A DNA stretch of 64,000 bases from Bradyrhizobium sp. Ce-3 (GCF_022835695.1 NZ_BQUV01000007.1:1-64000), one strand, 5' to 3'; counted from the first letter of the stretch, positions 25,336-34,382 are shown. The notes: a model not told the origin generated them from the sequence alone. Translations and numbers: made by a program.

Positions 25336-26085
25336 CTAGACCCGCTTCAGCAAGAAGAGCTGCGTGACGTAAGGAAACACCACCTCGTCGGCCTCGCCGA
25401 GCCCGGCCTCACGCAGGATGGCGTCGGTCCTGTCGCGAATGGCGGCCTTCTCCGCATCGGGAAGGTTGGCGACGTAGCTGGTCGACACGACGCGCTCATA
25501 GACGCCCTGGCGCGGCATCCGATGCGGATGCTCCCGCACGATTTCCTTCTCGAGCACGAAGCGGGAATCCTGCAAGATCCAGCGCCAGTGCCCCGAGCGT
25601 TGCCGAGGCGTGTCTTCCGCGTACTTCTCGATCATCACCGACAACGCGTCGACCCACGGCGCGCGGTCATCCCTGTTGTTCCAGACCAGCGCCAGCGTCG
25701 CTTCGGGATGCAGCAGCCGCGCGATCTCGGCGACCGAGGCCTCGTTGTCGAACCAGTGGAACGCCTGCGCGCAGGTGACGAGATCGACACTGCCGGTTTC
25801 GAGATTGATCGCGTCGGCGCGGCTGTTGATGACCTCGATCCCGGCTTCGTTCGCGAGTTTCGCCGACATCTCGGCGACGGGCTCGATCGCGACCAGGCGA
25901 GCCGTCTCGGACAGATGCGGCAGCAGCAGGCGGGTGAATTTGCCGGTTCCGGCTCCGAGATCGACGACACAGCGCGCGTCCCTAAGCGGCAGCGCCGCGA
26001 CGATCTCCGCCGGATAGCTGGGGCGGCCGGCCTCGTAGGCGGCGACCGCGACACGATAGTTCCTGGCCGTAGGGTTCAGTGTCAT
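25336..26085 (-). CDS. Class I SAM-dependent methyltransferase
   Basis: 249 aa. The SAM-binding motif I VVDLGAGTGKFTRLLL (residues 41-56), post-I acidic AIEP and the motif IV region DLVTCAQAFHWFD are typical of the methyltransferase 11 family. An AGGAG ribosome-binding site lies 8 nt before the ATG. The gene is convergent with the SRPBCC gene and stands alone. The N-terminal NYRVAVAAYEAGRPSYP is characteristic of a subgroup common in Actinobacteria and rhizobia whose substrates are not established. Confidence 0.88.
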   Translation of the reverse strand: MTLNPTARNYRVAVAAYEAGRPSYPAEIVAALPLRDARCVVDLGAGTGKFTRLLLPHLSETARLVAIEPVAEMSAKLANEAGIEVINSRADAINLETGSVDLVTCAQAFHWFDNEASVAEIARLLHPEATLALVWNNRDDRAPWVDALSVMIEKYAEDTPRQRSGHWRWILQDSRFVLEKEIVREHPHRMPRQGVYERVVSTSYVANLPDAEKAAIRDRTDAILREAGLGEADEVVFPYVTQLFLLKRV

Positions 26086-26426
26086 GTGTGCTTCTCCTGC
26101 GAGCCGGCTCTCTGCGATGAAATCGGGCTGACGCTATAGAGCAGCGCCTGCGCAGAACTGGAAGGGCGCGTCGATTCAAAATTCGCTGAAGCCCGTCACC
26201 TTTGCGTCAGCGCCGGGCGCCGGCGCTGCTCCTTCTTGAACGAGGCGCGCGCAGTTTGAAGGATCCTGCTTTGGAAAAGATGCGCAACTTTGCACGCCTG
26301 TGTTGCATCGGCCTTGCAGTTCCCGGTTGCAAGTTGCGGTTGATTGAACCACAGTTCTTGAAAGCGGACGCGGTCTGTTGCGCTTGCGCGGGACAAGCCC
26401 GGTGCCTCTTCCGCACTGGTGCAGCC
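26086..26426. other. Intergenic region upstream of the PQQ dehydrogenase
   Basis: This 341-bp divergent gap contains promoters for the methyltransferase and dehydrogenase genes. Repeated TTGCA/TTGCG words are visible around 26300-26345 but form no clear operator. No small gene is supported. Confidence 0.4.
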
Positions 26427-28802
26427 ATGCAGCGATCCGGCGCCGTCTTTGTCACGGGTATCGTCTACGCCTTGATCGGCCTGGTCCTCGCCGGCGGCGG
26501 CATCTGGCTCGCCGCCCTGGGTGGATCGATCTCCTACATCGTCATCGGCGTCGGCATTCTCGCGACAGCTGCGCTGTTGCTGGCGCAGCGCCGTTCCGCG
26601 CTCCGGCTGTTTGCGATCGTGCTGGTCGGCACGCTGGCATGGGCGGTCTACGAGGTACGATTCGACTGGTGGCCGCTCGCAGCGCGCGGCGACATCATCT
26701 TCCCGATGGCGCTCTGGCTGCTGACGCCGGTGATCGTCCGCGGCCTCTCGCGCAACGAGCCGGTGTCGTATGCGCGCGCGACCGCGCCGCTCTGGGTCGG
26801 CGTCGTGGCGGCGGCAGTCGTCCTCGTCGCCGGGCTGCTGTCGAGCTATCACGACATCAACGGCACGATTGCCGAATCCGGCCCTGCCGTGCCGCAAAGC
26901 GAAGCCGACCCGCAACCCGACGGCGATTGGCGCGCCTACGGACGCACGCAATTCGGACAGCGCTATTCGCCGTTGAAGCAGATCACGCCGGACAACGTCG
27001 GCAAGCTCAAGGTCGCCTGGACCTTCCGCACCGGCGACGTGAAGACGCCGGAGGATTCCGGCGAAACCACCTTCGAGGTCACCCCGATCAAGGTGCGCGA
27101 TACGCTCTATCTCTGCTCGCAGCATCAGGTGCTGTTCGCGCTCGACGCCAGGACCGGCACCGAGCGCTGGCGCTACGACCCCAAGCTCGTGCACAACAAG
27201 ACGTTCCAGCACATGACCTGCCGCGGCGTCTCCTATCACGAAGCCGCGCAGGGCGCCGTCGACTCCGGCGGCAATCCGGCGCCGACCGAATGCCCGCGCC
27301 GCATCTTCCTGCCGGTCAATGACGGCCGCATGATCGCGCTCGATGCCGACAGCGGCAAGCTGTGCGACGGTTTTGCCGACCACGGCATCCTCGACCTGCA
27401 GCAAGGCATGGGGATCACGACCGCAGGATTCTTCGAGCCGACGTCGCCGCCTGTGGTCAGCGACAAGATCCTGGTCGTGGCCGCCGCGGTGATCGACAAT
27501 TACGCGGTCGAGGTGCCGTCGGGCGTGATCCGTGGCTTCGATGTCTACACCGGCAAGCTGGTCTGGGCCTGGGACTCCGCCGCCGCCGACGAGAACGCGC
27601 TGCCGTCGCCGACGCGGCATTACACCAACGGCTCGCCGAATTCCTGGATCACGGCCTCGTTCGATCCGAAATTGAATCTGGTCTACATCCCGACCGGCAA
27701 CAACGGACCCGATATCTGGGGCGGCAATCGCGACGCACTGGTCGAGCGCTATTCCAGCTCGATCGTCGCGCTCGACGTCAACACCGGCAAGCGCGCCTGG
27801 TCGTACCAGACCGTGCATCACGATCTCTGGGACATGGACATCCCCTCGCAGCCGAGCCTGGTCGACGTGACGACCGCCAAGGGCGTCGTTCCCGCGATCA
27901 TCCAGCCGACCAAGGTCGGCAACATCTTCGTGCTCGACCGCAGGACCGGCGAGTTGATCGTGCCGGCGCCGGAACGTCCGGTACCGCAGGGGCCCGCGCC
28001 CGGCGACCGAACCGCGCCGACCCAGCCGTTCTCCGAACTGACGTTCCGGCCGGAAGCAAAGCTGACCGGCGCCGACATGTGGGGCGGCACGATCTTCGAC
28101 CAGCTGCTGTGCCGGATCATGTTCCACCGGTTGCGCTACGAGGGCACGTTCACGCCGCCGTCGTTGCAGGGCACGCTGGTGTTCCCGGGCAATCTCGGCA
28201 TGTTCGAGTGGGGTGGCATCGCGATCGATCCGGTCAGGCAGATCGCGATCGCCAATCCGATGTCGCTGCCGTTTGCGTCACGGCTGATTCCGCGCGGCCC
28301 GCAGAATCCACCGGCGCCGACCGCCGAGAAGCCGGTCGGCAGCGAGGTCGGAACGCAACCGATGTACGGCACGCCGTTCGGGGTGGATATTTCGAGCTTC
28401 CTGTCGCCGCTGTCAGTGCCGTGCTACCGGCCGCCATGGGGCTCGATGGCCGCGATCGATCTGAAGACGATGAAGATCGTCTGGCAGCATCCCAACGGCA
28501 CCATCCGTGACACCACGCCGCTGCCGCTGCCGTTCAAGATGGGCGTGCCGATGCTGGGCGGGCCGATCACGACCGCCGGCGGCGTCGCGTTCTACACCGG
28601 GACCTATGAGTACGTGATCCGCGCCTATGACGTACGCGACGGCAAGGTGCTCTGGGAAGATCGTCTGCCCGCGGGCGCGCAATCGACCCCGATGAGCTAC
28701 GAGGCCGGCGGCAAGCAATACATCGTCACCGCGGCCGGCGGCCACGGCTCGTTCGGCACCAAGCGCGGCGACTACGTCATCGCTTACGCATTGAAGGATT
28801 GA
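26427..28802 (+). CDS. gcd: Membrane-bound PQQ-dependent glucose dehydrogenase-like enzyme
   Basis: 791 aa, matching the length of quinoprotein glucose dehydrogenase, which oxidises aldoses in the periplasm and passes electrons to ubiquinone. Five N-terminal membrane helices (residues 1-145) precede an eight-bladed beta-propeller with repeated tryptophan-docking segments. PQQ/Ca-site motifs are visible (NGSPNSWITASFDPKLNLVY, PTGNNGPDIWGGNRD, HHDLWDMDIPSQPSL). The ATG at 26427 begins the first membrane helix; the upstream open frame lacks family sequence. No PQQ biosynthesis genes are in the window. The substrate could be another sugar or polyol. Confidence 0.92.
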   Translation: MQRSGAVFVTGIVYALIGLVLAGGGIWLAALGGSISYIVIGVGILATAALLLAQRRSALRLFAIVLVGTLAWAVYEVRFDWWPLAARGDIIFPMALWLLTPVIVRGLSRNEPVSYARATAPLWVGVVAAAVVLVAGLLSSYHDINGTIAESGPAVPQSEADPQPDGDWRAYGRTQFGQRYSPLKQITPDNVGKLKVAWTFRTGDVKTPEDSGETTFEVTPIKVRDTLYLCSQHQVLFALDARTGTERWRYDPKLVHNKTFQHMTCRGVSYHEAAQGAVDSGGNPAPTECPRRIFLPVNDGRMIALDADSGKLCDGFADHGILDLQQGMGITTAGFFEPTSPPVVSDKILVVAAAVIDNYAVEVPSGVIRGFDVYTGKLVWAWDSAAADENALPSPTRHYTNGSPNSWITASFDPKLNLVYIPTGNNGPDIWGGNRDALVERYSSSIVALDVNTGKRAWSYQTVHHDLWDMDIPSQPSLVDVTTAKGVVPAIIQPTKVGNIFVLDRRTGELIVPAPERPVPQGPAPGDRTAPTQPFSELTFRPEAKLTGADMWGGTIFDQLLCRIMFHRLRYEGTFTPPSLQGTLVFPGNLGMFEWGGIAIDPVRQIAIANPMSLPFASRLIPRGPQNPPAPTAEKPVGSEVGTQPMYGTPFGVDISSFLSPLSVPCYRPPWGSMAAIDLKTMKIVWQHPNGTIRDTTPLPLPFKMGVPMLGGPITTAGGVAFYTGTYEYVIRAYDVRDGKVLWEDRLPAGAQSTPMSYEAGGKQYIVTAAGGHGSFGTKRGDYVIAYALKD

Positions 28803-28832
28803 ACCGCTCATCGGGGCCATCAACGTCCTTCT

Positions 28833-28956
28833 CCTTCCCCCTGAAAGGGGGAAGGTCGGGATGGGGGTCAGCCGCAGGCGACGCTCTGCGGAGGGAGCGG
28901 ATCCCCACCCGCTTTGCTCTGGCGAGCAAAGCGACCTCCCCTTTTCAAGGGGAGGT
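28833..28956. repeat. Composite palindromic repeat (dispersed Bradyrhizobium-type element)
   Basis: Three perfect palindromes lie in line: 28833-28841/28847-28855 (9 bp, CCTTCCCCC), 28911-28919/28924-28932 (GCTTTGCTC, 4-nt loop) and 28934-28943/28947-28956 (ACCTCCCCTT, 3-nt loop). The outer parts are also mutually complementary. Short CTCCCCTT palindromes recur at 36357 and related arms at 41568, so this is a dispersed family. It occupies the gap after the dehydrogenase and may act as a transcript terminator. Confidence 0.75.
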
Positions 28957-29052
28957 GGAACCGGGCCAACTCGGATAGCGTCAGCAAGGGTTGGCAAGTC
29001 AGGCCAAAGCCGCTAAAGGTCCGCCCCCTTTCACATCATATCCGAGCAGAAC

Positions 29053-30372
29053 ATGTCGAGCGCCCCGCCCGCCGTCTCGATTGGCGTCGATTTCGGCACC
29101 AGCAACACCGTGGTCGCGCTGTCCGATGCCGACGGCCGCGTCGAGGCCATCAGGTTCGACCATGGCGGCCGCACGCATAGCGTCTATGTGTCCGCGCTGT
29201 GCTTCTGGGAGGACCGGCCGGGCGCCGGTCTGCATCCGCGCGCCGAGGGCGGCCCGTGGGCGATCGAGCAGTTCCTCGAAGGGCGCACGATCCATCGCTT
29301 CATCCAGTCGTTCAAGACGTTTGCGGCGAGCTCGGCCTTCAACACCACCCAGATCTTCCGGCAGCGCTACAAGTTCGAGGATTTGCTGGCGGCATTCCTG
29401 CGCACGCTGACGCGCCATGCCGGCGAGGGTTTCGATCTGGGCGCACCGACCATCATGGTCGGCCGCCCGGTGAAATTTGCCGGCGGCAATCCCAATGACG
29501 AGCTCGCGATGCAGCGCTACCGGGCGGCATTCGAACGGCTCGGCGCCGGCCACGCGCGCTATGTCTACGAGCCGGTCGGCGCGGCGTTCTCCTTTGCGCG
29601 CAGCCTCGACCACGACGCCACCGTGCTGGTCGCCGATTTCGGCGGCGGCACCAGCGACTTCTCCGTGATGCGGTTCTCGCGCAAGGGCGGCGTGCTGCGC
29701 GCCGAGCCGCTCGGACATTCCGGCATCGGCATCGCCGGCGACACCTTCGACTACCGCATCGTCGACCACATCGTCTCGCCGCGGCTCGGCAAGGGCACCA
29801 ACTACCGCTCGTTCGACAAGGTGCTGCCGATCCCCAACCACTATTATTCGAGCCTGGCGCGCTGGCATCAGCTCGCGATGATGCGGGGCAATGGCGATCT
29901 CCGCGAGTTGCAGCAGCTGGCGCGCACCGCGATCGATCCGGCGCCGCTGAACGATTTCATCGCCATCGTCGACCACGATCTCGGCTTCGCGCTGTACCGC
30001 GCCGTCTCCGATACCAAGGTCGCGCTGTCGAGCCGCGACCGCGTCGAATTCCGCTTCGCCCGCGCAGGCATCGATATCGGCGCGACCGTGACGCGCGACG
30101 ATTTCGAATCCTGGATCGCCGACGACATCGAGCGGCTCGGCGCGACGGTGGACGAGGCGCTGGCCAAGTCCGGCATCACCGCGCGCGACGTGGAGAAGGT
30201 GTTCTTGACCGGCGGCACCTCGTTCGTGCCGGCGGTGCAGCGCCTGTTCGCCGAGCGGTTCGGCGAGAGCCGGCTGACCTCGGCGGACCAGTTCGAATCG
30301 ATCGCCTACGGTCTCGCTCTGATCGGCCACACGCCGGATCCGGACCGCTGGACCTTCGCCGAAGCGGCGTGA
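29053..30372 (+). CDS. yegD: Hsp70-family protein, YegD-like
   Basis: 439 aa. The actin-like ATPase domain of Hsp70 is present: phosphate-1 loop IGVDFGTSNTVVAL, phosphate-2 VADFGGGTSDFSV and adenosine motif FLTGGTSFVPAVQRLF. The substrate-binding domain and lid of DnaK are absent, so this is the short YegD type, thought to be a specialised chaperone-like ATPase; its clients are unknown. The ATG at 29053 directly begins the domain, 8 nt after GAGCAG. It precedes an ABC-F gene by about 130 bp. Confidence 0.9.
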   Translation: MSSAPPAVSIGVDFGTSNTVVALSDADGRVEAIRFDHGGRTHSVYVSALCFWEDRPGAGLHPRAEGGPWAIEQFLEGRTIHRFIQSFKTFAASSAFNTTQIFRQRYKFEDLLAAFLRTLTRHAGEGFDLGAPTIMVGRPVKFAGGNPNDELAMQRYRAAFERLGAGHARYVYEPVGAAFSFARSLDHDATVLVADFGGGTSDFSVMRFSRKGGVLRAEPLGHSGIGIAGDTFDYRIVDHIVSPRLGKGTNYRSFDKVLPIPNHYYSSLARWHQLAMMRGNGDLRELQQLARTAIDPAPLNDFIAIVDHDLGFALYRAVSDTKVALSSRDRVEFRFARAGIDIGATVTRDDFESWIADDIERLGATVDEALAKSGITARDVEKVFLTGGTSFVPAVQRLFAERFGESRLTSADQFESIAYGLALIGHTPDPDRWTFAEAA

Positions 30373-30452
30373 CGAGAAACTGCGCGCCTTGATCCCGGCT
30401 CATTACGGGATTACATCGGTTCAATCATCAATCCCTGAGGATGCCGACGACC

Positions 30453-30551
30453 ATGGATTTCACTCTGACCGCAATGCCCGTTAGCCTTGCCCTCGGGGAT
30501 ATCCATGCCTGCATCGATCACGCTCTCCCATCTGACCCTGTCCGCGCCTGA
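30453..30551 (+). CDS. Possible leader peptide overlapping the ABC-F start
   Basis: A 32-codon frame (MDFTLTAMPVSLALGDIHAC...) starts at ATG 30453, or 12 nt earlier at 30441, and ends at TGA 30549-30551, 44 nt inside the ABC-F gene in another frame. GAGG lies 12 nt upstream of ATG 30453. Leader-peptide attenuation is known for several antibiotic-resistance ABC-F genes. Translation of this frame is not demonstrated and it may be chance. Confidence 0.25.
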   Translation: MDFTLTAMPVSLALGDIHACIDHALPSDPVRA

Positions 30552-32094
30552 CGGCCGGGTTCTCCTTTCCAACATCGACCTCAATTTCGGACCCGAGCGC
30601 ACCGGCCTGGTCGGCAGGAACGGCGTCGGCAAGACGACGCTGCTCTCTCTGATCGCAGGCCACCGCGCGCCGCAATCCGGCGCGGTCTCGGTTCAGGGCC
30701 GCGTCGCGATGCTGCATCAGACGGTTCAGGTGCAGCCGGACGCATGCGTCGTCGATCTGTTCGGCGCGCGGCAGGCGCTGGCCGCATTGCGCCGCGCCGA
30801 ACAGGGCGTTGCGAGCACCGAAGAGCTTGCGGACATCGACTGGACGCTCGATACGCGCATCGCGTCGGCGCTGGCGGACGTCGGACTGAACGATGTGCTC
30901 GACGCGCCGCTGACGATGCTGTCGGGCGGACAGGCCACAGGGGCGCGCCTCGCCGCGCTGACTTTCGCGCAGCCGGACTTTCTGCTGCTCGACGAGCCCA
31001 CCAACAATCTCGACCGCGCGGGACGCCTGGCGGTGATCGACCTGCTCGCCGGCTGGCGGCATGGCGCCATCATCGTCAGCCACGACCGCGCGCTGCTGGA
31101 GACCATGGATGCGATCGTCGAGCTGACCTCGCTGGAAGCCAGGCGCTATGGCGGCAATTGGAGCGCGTATCGCGCGCGCAAGGCCGTCGAGCTGTCGGCG
31201 GCCCGGCACGATCTGGCGGATGCCGAGAAGCGCGTCGCCGAGATCGACCGCAACGCAAGGGAAGCCAACGAACGCAAGGCGCGCAAGGACGGCGCCGGCG
31301 CCAGGAAGGGCGCCAAGGGCGACCTGCCGCGCATCGCCGCCGGGTTGCGCAAGGATCGCAGCGAGGACAGCGGCGGCGAGAATGCCCGCCTCGCCGAGCG
31401 GCGGCGGACGCAAGCGCTCGAACTGGCCACCGCGGCGCGCCAGCGCATCGAGGTGCTGCAGCCGTTCTCGGTGCAACTGCCGTCGACCCAGCTGCCGGCG
31501 GGCCGGATGGTGCTGCGGATCGAAGCCGCCGATGCCGGCTACGCTGCTGAAACGCCGATCCTGCGCGGTCTCACCTTCGCCATCTCGGGTCCGGAGCGGG
31601 TCGCGATCACCGGCCCCAACGGCGCGGGCAAGACGACGCTGCTCAAGCTCGTCAGCGGCGAGCTGAGCGCGGCGCGCGGCAGCGTCGAGGTGATGACCCG
31701 CTTTGCGATGTTCGATCAGGCCGTCAGCCTGCTCGATGCCTCGGCCTCGATCCTGGATAATTTCCGGCGCATCAATCCGGAGGCGAACGAGAACGCCCGT
31801 CGAGCCGCGCTGGCGCGGTTCATGTTTCGCGCCGATGCGGCCCTGCAAATCGTCGCGAGTCTCAGCGGCGGCCAGTTGCTCCGCGCCGGCCTCGCCTGCG
31901 TGCTGGGCGGCCCAACGCCGCCGCCGCTCCTGATTCTCGACGAGCCGACCAATCACCTCGACATCGAATCGATGGAAGCGGTCGAGGCCGGGCTGCGCGC
32001 CTATGACGGCGCGCTGCTGGTCGTCAGCCACGATGAAGCCTTCCTCGAGGCGATCACGATCACCCGCAGGTTGGATCTCGCCGCGTGGAGATGA
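30505..32094 (+). CDS. ABC-F family ATPase
   Basis: 529 aa with two ATP-binding cassettes and no membrane segments. The first cassette has Walker A GRNGVGKTTL (about residues 38-47), signature LSGGQ and Walker B LLLDEPTNNLD. The second has GPNGAGKTTL, LSGGQLLRAGL and LILDEPTNHLD. A charged, Lys/Arg/Glu-rich linker (about 240-320) separates them. ABC-F proteins bind the ribosomal E site and rescue stalled or drug-bound ribosomes. Which subfamily this belongs to is not clear. The ATG at 30505 has GGGG about 9 nt upstream; a TTG six codons earlier is also in frame. Confidence 0.9.
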   Translation: MPASITLSHLTLSAPDGRVLLSNIDLNFGPERTGLVGRNGVGKTTLLSLIAGHRAPQSGAVSVQGRVAMLHQTVQVQPDACVVDLFGARQALAALRRAEQGVASTEELADIDWTLDTRIASALADVGLNDVLDAPLTMLSGGQATGARLAALTFAQPDFLLLDEPTNNLDRAGRLAVIDLLAGWRHGAIIVSHDRALLETMDAIVELTSLEARRYGGNWSAYRARKAVELSAARHDLADAEKRVAEIDRNAREANERKARKDGAGARKGAKGDLPRIAAGLRKDRSEDSGGENARLAERRRTQALELATAARQRIEVLQPFSVQLPSTQLPAGRMVLRIEAADAGYAAETPILRGLTFAISGPERVAITGPNGAGKTTLLKLVSGELSAARGSVEVMTRFAMFDQAVSLLDASASILDNFRRINPEANENARRAALARFMFRADAALQIVASLSGGQLLRAGLACVLGGPTPPPLLILDEPTNHLDIESMEAVEAGLRAYDGALLVVSHDEAFLEAITITRRLDLAAWR

Positions 32095-32269
32095 TGCGGA
32101 GAGGTCAACCGACGAAGGTTGGCCAGGAAATGAACAGCCGAGCACGCGTCGCCTTGGGGTAGGTTGTAAGGCGCGGTGCCCGGCTGTCAGGCCGCGCGGC
32201 GGTGCGGCCATCCTCCCGGCCTCGCTCGTCCCCCTGAGCAAGGCCGTCGGAGCTGAATTTCGCCTGTTG

Positions 32270-32380
32270 CTAGATCCGCGCCGTCGAATGTAGTGCGTTT
32301 CGCCAAAGGGCAAATGCGACGAAGCTTGCCAGCAGCAAAAAGCCGCCGCCGACCGCGATCAAAAAATACGCGAACGTCAT
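32270..32380 (-). CDS. Putative single-span membrane microprotein
   Basis: A 36-codon frame translates as MTFAYFLIAVGGGFLLLASF... ending LHSTARI. It has one long hydrophobic helix with a Gly-rich core followed by a short polar tail (WRNALHSTARI). A GGGA element lies about 12 nt upstream of the ATG. Its length and composition are those of small membrane proteins; I have no family name for it. It is the only plausible gene in the 738-bp gap after the ABC-F gene. Confidence 0.5.
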   Translation of the reverse strand: MTFAYFLIAVGGGFLLLASFVAFALWRNALHSTARI

Positions 32381-32832
32381 CTTGGAACATCCCAATGAGG
32401 AGCATCATGCGGCGCGATATGCGCCGCAACCTGGCAATCACATGCACTTCAAAATGGATTTGCCCCGCCGGCCGCCGCCGGACAGCCCGAAAGGTGGCTG
32501 GCACTGCGCTCTGCCCACCCTTCGATTCCAGAGAGGTCGTCAAGCCACTCGGCTGTTGCCCCTCATCGTGCGGTTCGTCACACCGCTCAAGTGTCACGAG
32601 GATAATCGATAAAATTTTATCGACAATCGAAACGGAAAATTAAGGTTACCGGCGGCCGCGGCACCCGCCAAAATATCGAAAACAACCCCATGCACAGTAG
32701 CCGGCGGCCGCCGCTCCAGCCTGAGCGGAGGTCAATTGGCGCAATATCCTCCGGAGGAAAGTTCCGAGGGCATGTCACGTTTCGACGCGCTGCCTTGTCT
32801 TAGCTTCGGCAATGGCAGCAGCAGAGGACACC
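32381..32832. other. Intergenic region upstream of the ECF41/flavodoxin operon
   Basis: This 452-bp gap contains an AT-rich stretch at about 32595-32650 and the ECF41-type promoter at 32773-32799. Apart from the start of the microprotein at its left edge, I see no gene. Confidence 0.5.
32773..32799 (+). promoter_or_regulatory. ECF41-type promoter upstream of the sigma-factor operon
   Basis: TGTCACG (32773-32779), a 16-nt spacer, then TGTC (32796-32799). From what is known of ECF41 sigma factors, the consensus is TGTCACA, a 16-17 nt spacer, then CGTC; both elements here deviate at only one position each. It lies 34 nt upstream of the operon start, as expected for autoregulation. Confidence 0.7.
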
Positions 32833-33471
32833 ATGCAAACTATCAGAACCGGAGGCGATCGCACGCTGATCGCAATCGTCTATCATAGCGCCTACGGCCA
32901 CGCCCGGCGTCAGGCGGAGGCCGTCGGGTCCGGCGTTGGCGATGTCGACGGCGCGGAGGCGCTGCTGGTGCCGGTCGAGAGCGTCGAGCAGAACTGGGAT
33001 CGGCTGATGGCCGCGGAAGCCTTGATCTTCGGTACGCCGACCTACATGGGCGCTGCGTCTGCAGCCTTCAAAGCCTTCCAGGAAGCAACGTCGCGCGCCG
33101 TGATGTCCAAGGGCTATCGCTGGAAGGACAAGCTCGCGGCCGGCTTCACCAATTCGGGAGCGCACGCCGGCGACAAGCTCTCCACATTGATCCAGCTCGC
33201 ATTGTTCGCCGCCCAGCATGGGATGCACTGGGTCAGTCTCGACCTGCCGCCCGGCAACAACTCCGCATCGGGATCAGAAGCCGATCCGAACCGGCTCGGA
33301 TTCTGGCTCGGCGCCGGCGCCCAGTCGAACACCGACGAGGGGCCGGACACCGCGCCGCCTGAAGCCGATCTCGCAACCGCCCGTCATCTGGGACAACGGG
33401 TGGCGAAGGCAGCGCTGCAGTTTGCGCGCGGCCGGGACGTGGCTGCGATGGCGGTTCGGGCAGCGTCATGA
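32833..33471 (+). CDS. Flavodoxin-fold NAD(P)H-dependent oxidoreductase (WrbA-like)
   Basis: 212 aa. The FMN-binding loop VYHSAYGHARRQAE begins the flavodoxin fold, followed by FGTPTYMGAASAAFKAF, the WrbA-like second loop, and GFTNSGAHAGDKLSTL. Such enzymes reduce quinones or small electrophiles using NAD(P)H and FMN. ATG 32833 has GAGG 5 nt upstream; an ATG seven codons earlier lacks a ribosome-binding site. Its stop overlaps the sigma-factor start as ATGA. It takes the place of the oxidoreductase or decarboxylase gene usually paired with ECF41 sigma factors. Confidence 0.88.
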   Translation: MQTIRTGGDRTLIAIVYHSAYGHARRQAEAVGSGVGDVDGAEALLVPVESVEQNWDRLMAAEALIFGTPTYMGAASAAFKAFQEATSRAVMSKGYRWKDKLAAGFTNSGAHAGDKLSTLIQLALFAAQHGMHWVSLDLPPGNNSASGSEADPNRLGFWLGAGAQSNTDEGPDTAPPEADLATARHLGQRVAKAALQFARGRDVAAMAVRAAS

Positions 33472-34337
33472 CAGATGCGGCCGAAACATCGGCGGCAAGA
33501 ATCTTCGCCGAGCTGCGGCCGCGCCTGATCCGGCTGGCCTATCGGATGCTGGGCTCGGTCGCGGACGCGGAGGATGTCGTGCACGACGCCTGGCTGCGCT
33601 GGCTCGCGGCCGACCGCGATCAGACCCGCGATCCCAAGGCCCTGTTGCACACCATCGTCACGCGCCTTGCCCTCAACGAACTGAAATCCGCGCGGCGCCG
33701 TCGGGTGGCCTATGTCGGACCGTGGCTCCCCGAACCCTTCTTCGATCCTGAAGACGAGGACGCGGCCGACGATCTGACCCTGCCGTTGATGATCGCGCTG
33801 GAACGGCTGTCGCCGTTGGAACGCGCAGCCTTTCTGCTGCACGACGTGTTCGGCTTGGGGTTCGAAGCCGTTGCCGAGACGATCGGACGTGAGGCTGCGA
33901 CCTGCCGAAAGCTTGCCAGCCGCGCCCGCGCGCACATCCACGATGCGAGGCCTCGGTTCGTCGTCGGCAACGAAGAAGGCCTGCGGCTCGCAAACGCCTT
34001 CTTCACGGCCACACGGACCGGCGACCTCGCCGCGCTCCGCGCGATGCTCGCCGAAGATGTCGTGGTCTATGCCGACGGCGGTGGCCAGGTCCCGGCGCCG
34101 ACGCGACCTCTGGTCGGACTGGAAGCCGCGATGGAGCGTTTCACGGGGCTCGCCCGCCTCTTCGCGACGCATCCCTCACGCTTGATCCGCTACGCCATCA
34201 TCAACGGATTGCCGGGCTTCATCACCATCGAGGGCGACCTCGTTCAGACGACAGCGTTGCATGTCGAAGAACAAAAGGTCGTCGCTGTTTATGTGACCCG
34301 CAATCCGGACAAGCTGCACAATCTGCCTGATGCCTGA
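33468..34337 (+). CDS. ECF41 family sigma factor with SnoaL-like C-terminal domain
   Basis: 289 aa. Sigma-70 region 2 (LRPRLIRLAYRMLGSVADAEDVVHDAWLRW in part) and region 4 (LSPLERAAFLLHDVFGLGFEAVA) form the N-terminal half. A C-terminal NTF2/SnoaL-like domain follows. The ECF41 hallmarks WLPEP (linker), DGGG in the SnoaL domain and NPDKL near the C-terminus are all present; in this family the C-terminal domain controls sigma activity in place of an anti-sigma factor. It is coupled to the flavodoxin gene by an ATGA overlap, and an ECF41-type promoter lies upstream. Confidence 0.95.
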   Translation: MTDAAETSAARIFAELRPRLIRLAYRMLGSVADAEDVVHDAWLRWLAADRDQTRDPKALLHTIVTRLALNELKSARRRRVAYVGPWLPEPFFDPEDEDAADDLTLPLMIALERLSPLERAAFLLHDVFGLGFEAVAETIGREAATCRKLASRARAHIHDARPRFVVGNEEGLRLANAFFTATRTGDLAALRAMLAEDVVVYADGGGQVPAPTRPLVGLEAAMERFTGLARLFATHPSRLIRYAIINGLPGFITIEGDLVQTTALHVEEQKVVAVYVTRNPDKLHNLPDA

Positions 34338-34382
34338 TGTGACGGGCTGGCAGAACTGACCGCGCGCCTCACGCGTCCCCGC

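Noticed and set aside
26196-28127. 643-codon minus-strand frame opposite the PQQ dehydrogenase
   Set aside because: Shadow frame from third-position GC bias; no recognisable protein.
28957-28982. EcfG promoter before the YegD-like gene
   Set aside because: GGAAC-N17-CGTC fits loosely, but it lies at the edge of a dispersed palindrome and the last base of the -10 element is wrong.
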